Below are positions 60,484 through 64,000 of a stretch of 64,000 bases of DNA, piece after piece. The stretch's first letter is position 1; every line of letters starts with the position of its first letter. A program made the position numbers and the translations under genes. This DNA is from Planctomycetota bacterium (GTDB lineage: Bacteria; Planctomycetota; B15-G4; JADJEK01). The notes under the pieces are model-generated. The model was not told where the DNA came from, ran no database searches, and was given only the letters and a program-made list of their open reading frames with translations. The stretch is from contig JADJEK010000002.1 of NCBI GenBank assembly GCA_016709145.1, positions 372,001 through 436,000 of the forward strand, written 5' to 3'.

Positions 60484-63400
60484 GTGACCGCTCCCGATCC
60501 CAACGACACCGACTCGAACGCGACCGACCCCGAGCTCAACGCGCTCGTGACCGAGTGCCTCGAGCGTTTCGAGCGGGAGGGCATGAGCGCGGTCGACGAC
60601 CTCTGTACGCGCAATCCGTTGCTCGAAGGCAAGCTGCGCCGCCGCGTCGGCATGCTGCGCGCGATGGGACTGCTGACGGCGGAAGGCCAGGCGGCCGACG
60701 ACGAGATCCCGAAGCGGCTCGGTGAGTTCCGCCTGTTGCGCCGGCTCGGTGGCGGCGGCATGGGCGTGGTGTTCCTGGCCGAGCAGCCGTCGCTGAAGCG
60801 TCGCGTCGCCTTGAAGGTGATCCGGCCCGAGCACCTGTACTTCCCCGGCGCGAAGCAACGCTTCCAGCGCGAAGCGGAAGCGGTCGCGCGGTTGCACCAC
60901 CCGAACATCGTGCCGATCCACGTCGTCGGCGAAGAGAAGGGCCTGCCGTACTACGCGATGGACGTGGTGCAGGGTTGTTCTTTGGCGCAGGTCATCGACC
61001 AGTTCAAAGACCGTGACCCGGCCGAGCTGACCGGCGCGGACTTCGTCGGCGCCATCGCGGCCGCCGCACTGATCCCGAGCGAACAGGTCGTGCCGAGCGC
61101 CTTCGGCCACAGTTGGACGGAATGTGGACTGCGCGTCATCGCGCAAGTCGCGCAGGCCCTCGCCCACGCGCACGAACGAGGCGTGCTGCATCGCGACCTC
61201 AAGCCGTCGAACGTCATGGTGACGATCGACGGGCGCGCGTTGCTCTTGGACTTCGGGCTCGCCGCGTTGACGGGTGAAACTCGCCTGACCAAGTCCGGCT
61301 CGCAACTCGGATCGTTGACGTACATGGCGCCCGAAGCCTGTTGGCAGGACGGCGTCGTCGACGCGCGCTCCGACGTCTACAGCCTCGGCGTCACGCTCTA
61401 CGAGCTGCTGACGTTGCGGCCGCCGTACCAGGCTCCCGACATCGCGCACCTGCAAGCCGCGATCGTCGGCGGCGCGTTCCCGCCGATCCGCGGCATCAAT
61501 CGCGCGGTCCCGTGGGATGCGGAGACCGTGTGCCACAAGGCGATCGACGTCGAACCGACGCGCCGCTTCGTGAGCGCCGCGGAGTTCCACGACGATCTGC
61601 GAGCCGTGCTCGAACTGCGCCCGATCCGCGCTGCGCGGCCGTATCCGTGGCAGCTCGCGCGGCGGTTCGCTCGCAGGCACCCGGCGCGCGCGCTGTCGGT
61701 CGCCGCGCTGTGCGTCGCGCTCGTCCTCGGACCACTCGTGTACGGCTTCGTCCAGCGCCGCACGAACGAACGTCTGCGCGACGAACGCAACCGCACCGAA
61801 CTCGAACGACAACGCGCCGAGGAGTCGTTGCAGATCGCGCTCGACGCCGTCGAACGCTTGCAGTTCCGCTTCGGCAACGACCTGCTGACCGATGTGCCGG
61901 GCAGCGAGCGCTTGCGCGAGGAGTTGCTGAACGAGGCCCTGTCCCTGTACGCGAAGGTCGCCGAGCAATCCGCGGACGACTCGCGGCTGCGCTTGTCCAA
62001 AGCGCGAACGGAGCGCCGCCGCGGCGACGTGTTGTCCCAGCTCGCGCGCTACGACGAAGCCCTGGCCGCGTTCGATCGCGCCGAGCATCTGCTCGCGACA
62101 CCGTTCTCCGATCCCGCGGAACAACGCGAGGCTCTGTTCGAGCGCGCCAGCGTGCTGTGCAATCGGGGCGCGCTGGAGCTCATGCGATCGGCGGACTCGG
62201 CAGCGGTCGCTCCGCTCGAGCAGGGGCGGGCGCTGATCGAACCTCGACGCAGCGAATCGGAAGTCGCCCATGACGAATTGATGCTCTACGCCCGCATCCT
62301 CGACAACCTCTGCAACGCGTACGACGGCTGTGGTCGGCCCGACGACGCGCAGGCAGCCGGAGTGCTGGCCCTCGATCTGCTCGAGCGCATCACGGCCGAC
62401 GGTGGTGGGGACTTGACGGTGGACACCCTCGTCGGATCGTTGTTGTCCAACATCGGCGCGAGCTACGCGTCCGCGGGCCGCAACGTCGAGAGCACGGCGA
62501 TGATGCGTCGCGGGCTCGAACTCGGTGAGCGTCGACTGGTGCAGCACCAGGACGTCGTCGCGCTGCGCTACGCCTGCGCGAGCCTGAACTACAACTACGG
62601 ACGCATGGTCCACGTCGGCGACGGCGATGCGGAGGAAGCGGAGCGTCACGTTCGTCGCGCCCTCGAACTCTTGCGCGGGGTCGCGCGCGACTTCCCGCAG
62701 TCGCCGCAGTACGCGATGGCGTGTGCCCAAGCGCGCGCGACGCTCGCCGAGATCCTGATGTTCGCGACGCGGTACGACGAGGCGGAGGCACTCCTCGTCG
62801 AGAACGACAGGGCGTTGACGGAGATCGAATCGTGGGCGCTCGACCCGGACAACGTCCGCAAGCGCCGTTCGGCCGCGGCCAGCATCTGGGGCGAGTTGTG
62901 CCGGCGCGCGGGTCGCATCGACGATGCGCGCTCGCAATACGAACGATCGTTGCAGTTGCTCGAGATGTTCGGCGAGCCCCAGGACGACGTCGTGTTCGTG
63001 CAACGCTTGCGCTCGATCGCGTCGTTCGAGTTGTCGCGATTCGCGTACGAGGCGGGTGACGTCGATCTCGCGCTCGATCACATCGAACGCTCGTTGCGTG
63101 CGACCGCGTCGGCGCGTGCGTTCAATCCGCGCGACCCTCAGCTCCAGGAGTCGGCCGTCGAAGCACGCGGCCTGCGGATCACGTTCTTGATCGCGGCCGG
63201 ACGCTACGACGACGTCGAACTCGAGCTCGAGCACCTCGTGGCATCCGCTCCGGAGGGCAGTCTGAACGTCCACGTGCTGCGCGCCGACGTCCACCTGCGC
63301 ACGCTGCGGGCCGCGATCGCGGAGCATGCCGACGACGGCGTGGTCGAACGCTTGCGGTCCAGTTCCATCGACGATCTGCGCCAGGCGATCGCCACCGGTC

Positions 63401-63489
63401 AGATGCCGCGCGAAGCGCTGACGACCGAATCGGACTGCGATCCGCTGCGCGACGACCCGAGGTTCGCCGCGCTGCTCGGCGAGGAGTGA
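60484..63489 (+). CDS. Membrane Ser/Thr protein kinase with TPR repeats
   Basis: The 1001-aa product starts at GTG 60484. An N-terminal segment (1-78) precedes a Hanks-type kinase domain (about 80-375). The glycine loop is LGGGGMGVVF, catalytic Lys111, HRDLKPSN (236-243), DFG (256-258) and MAPE (281-284). A membrane helix (about 403-422) follows and then about 570 residues of TPR-like helices (e.g. RGDVLSQLARYDEALAAFDRAE). The kinase is cytoplasmic and the TPR part is on the other side of the membrane. This is a common planctomycete layout; substrates are unknown. All catalytic residues are present. Confidence 0.9.
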   Translation: MTAPDPNDTDSNATDPELNALVTECLERFEREGMSAVDDLCTRNPLLEGKLRRRVGMLRAMGLLTAEGQAADDEIPKRLGEFRLLRRLGGGGMGVVFLAEQPSLKRRVALKVIRPEHLYFPGAKQRFQREAEAVARLHHPNIVPIHVVGEEKGLPYYAMDVVQGCSLAQVIDQFKDRDPAELTGADFVGAIAAAALIPSEQVVPSAFGHSWTECGLRVIAQVAQALAHAHERGVLHRDLKPSNVMVTIDGRALLLDFGLAALTGETRLTKSGSQLGSLTYMAPEACWQDGVVDARSDVYSLGVTLYELLTLRPPYQAPDIAHLQAAIVGGAFPPIRGINRAVPWDAETVCHKAIDVEPTRRFVSAAEFHDDLRAVLELRPIRAARPYPWQLARRFARRHPARALSVAALCVALVLGPLVYGFVQRRTNERLRDERNRTELERQRAEESLQIALDAVERLQFRFGNDLLTDVPGSERLREELLNEALSLYAKVAEQSADDSRLRLSKARTERRRGDVLSQLARYDEALAAFDRAEHLLATPFSDPAEQREALFERASVLCNRGALELMRSADSAAVAPLEQGRALIEPRRSESEVAHDELMLYARILDNLCNAYDGCGRPDDAQAAGVLALDLLERITADGGGDLTVDTLVGSLLSNIGASYASAGRNVESTAMMRRGLELGERRLVQHQDVVALRYACASLNYNYGRMVHVGDGDAEEAERHVRRALELLRGVARDFPQSPQYAMACAQARATLAEILMFATRYDEAEALLVENDRALTEIESWALDPDNVRKRRSAAASIWGELCRRAGRIDDARSQYERSLQLLEMFGEPQDDVVFVQRLRSIASFELSRFAYEAGDVDLALDHIERSLRATASARAFNPRDPQLQESAVEARGLRITFLIAAGRYDDVELELEHLVASAPEGSLNVHVLRADVHLRTLRAAIAEHADDGVVERLRSSSIDDLRQAIATGQMPREALTTESDCDPLRDDPRFAALLGEE

Positions 63490-63495
63490 AGCGCG

Positions 63496-64000
63496 TCAGC
63501 CGCGCTTGAACCCGAGCAGGAACCCGCCGCAGAACGCGCCTGCGCTCGGCAGCTTCGCCTTCATGAACTCGATCCAGCCGGCGTGTTGATTGACGTTGAA
63601 GATCAGGTCGTTCGCGAGCGCGAGCGCCTTGTTCCAGTCGACGTCGGCCACGCCCGCGACCGCGAGCCCTTGGACCGCGGCGAACACCAAGGCGAGCAGG
63701 ATCAAGAACAGCTTCACGATCTTGCGCGACGTGTAGCCGAGCGCGAAGCCGAGGATGCCGAAGAAGCTGCCTTCGGTGAGGTAGGGCAGCACCGATTCGG
63801 GCGTGGTCGCGCCGTCGGTCGTCGTCGACGTGCCCCCGACCGGGACCGACGTCGGCGAGGAGCCGCCGCCGGTTCCGCCGACGAAGCCCTGCGCCGCGTC
63901 ACTTCCATCCGAGGACTTGGACAGCGCGTCCAGCGCGACTGAACTCGATGCGGGGGAGCTGGAGGTCGTCGCCGCACGCACGGCGATCGAGCCGACGAGC
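63496..64000 (-). CDS. FUN14-family membrane protein (5' end may lie beyond the window)
   Basis: At least 168 residues are open to the right edge. The C-terminal part (about 75-160 counted from the GTG at 63981) has FFGILGFALGYTSRKIVKLF, then a second helix with LLALVFAAVQGLAV and a final GAFCGGFLLGFKRG, the pattern of bacterial FUN14 proteins. Before it lies an unusual Ser/Thr/Gly-rich low-complexity segment of about 60 residues. The frame remains open upstream, so the start is unknown. Bacterial FUN14 function is not known. It converges with the kinase gene. Confidence 0.72.
   Translation of the reverse strand, partial: LVGSIAVRAATTSSSPASSSVALDALSKSSDGSDAAQGFVGGTGGGSSPTSVPVGGTSTTTDGATTPESVLPYLTEGSFFGILGFALGYTSRKIVKLFLILLALVFAAVQGLAVAGVADVDWNKALALANDLIFNVNQHAGWIEFMKAKLPSAGAFCGGFLLGFKRG

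Noticed and set aside
60178..63327. A 1049-codon minus-strand open frame opposite the kinase
   Set aside because: It is antisense to complete kinase motifs and has shadow composition. Its 3' 65 codons (60178-60372) are somewhat protein-like but lack a ribosome site and conservation evidence.

Overview
This is a 64-kb, GC-rich, densely coding bacterial segment with no rRNA, tRNA, prophage or complete IS seen. It most likely comes from a member of the Planctomycetota. The clues are a Ser/Thr kinase with TPR repeats, an ECF-type sigma factor fused to a secreted-type tail, FG-GAP/TPR/F5-8C secreted proteins, a DUF2911-like protein and frequent 4-nt gene overlaps. Assignment below phylum level is not supported.

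Left half (1-23790): a flagellar locus. fliO and fliP run leftward off the window edge. A structured non-coding repeat (copy A, about 989-1860) separates them from a leftward fliC-fliD-fliS-(fliT-like) group. Next come motA-motB (rightward) and a leftward glycosyltransferase-TPR gene that may glycosylate flagellin. A single long rightward operon (9105-23790) follows: three unrecognised membrane/TPR genes, an FlrB/FlrC-like two-component pair, flgB, flgC, a frameshifted fliE, fliF, fliG, fliH, fliI, fliJ, a MotE-like gene, fliL, fliM and fliN. Repeat copy B (23792-about 24420) starts two bases after fliN. Four flagellar transcription units share an upstream CTCAAG-N14/16-nCCGA-like element resembling a sigma-28 promoter. 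Inverting the segment between the repeats would restore the canonical fliL-M-N-O-P order.

Middle (24659-42674): an ECF sigma/extracytoplasmic fusion; a carbohydrate-related cassette (terpene-cyclase-like/discoidin protein, glycoside hydrolase, sugar kinase); fbp; an Hsp20 with a Lys/Pro/Ala tail; leftward secreted proteins (thioredoxin-like, TPR-DUF2911, FG-GAP); ychF; a YkgJ-type cysteine protein; a small cysteine protein; and a HIT hydrolase.

Right part (42796-51256): a tightly overlapping rightward operon. It holds a membrane redox module (two small membrane proteins, a ferric-reductase-like/Rieske fusion and an exported DSKC-motif protein), an OlsB/OlsA-like acyltransferase pair, a DinB-like protein, an NRDE protein and an 857-aa alpha/beta-hydrolase/DedA/ATP-grasp fusion, followed by a YHS protein. 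A facing leftward operon (51317-57080) encodes a PMT-type glycosyltransferase, a flippase, a CDP-alcohol phosphotransferase-like enzyme and a polysaccharide deacetylase, suggesting an envelope glycan pathway. The window ends with a secreted beta-repeat protein, cardiolipin synthase, the kinase-TPR protein and a FUN14-family protein at the edge.

All assignments rest on reading motifs and gene order; no database search was run.
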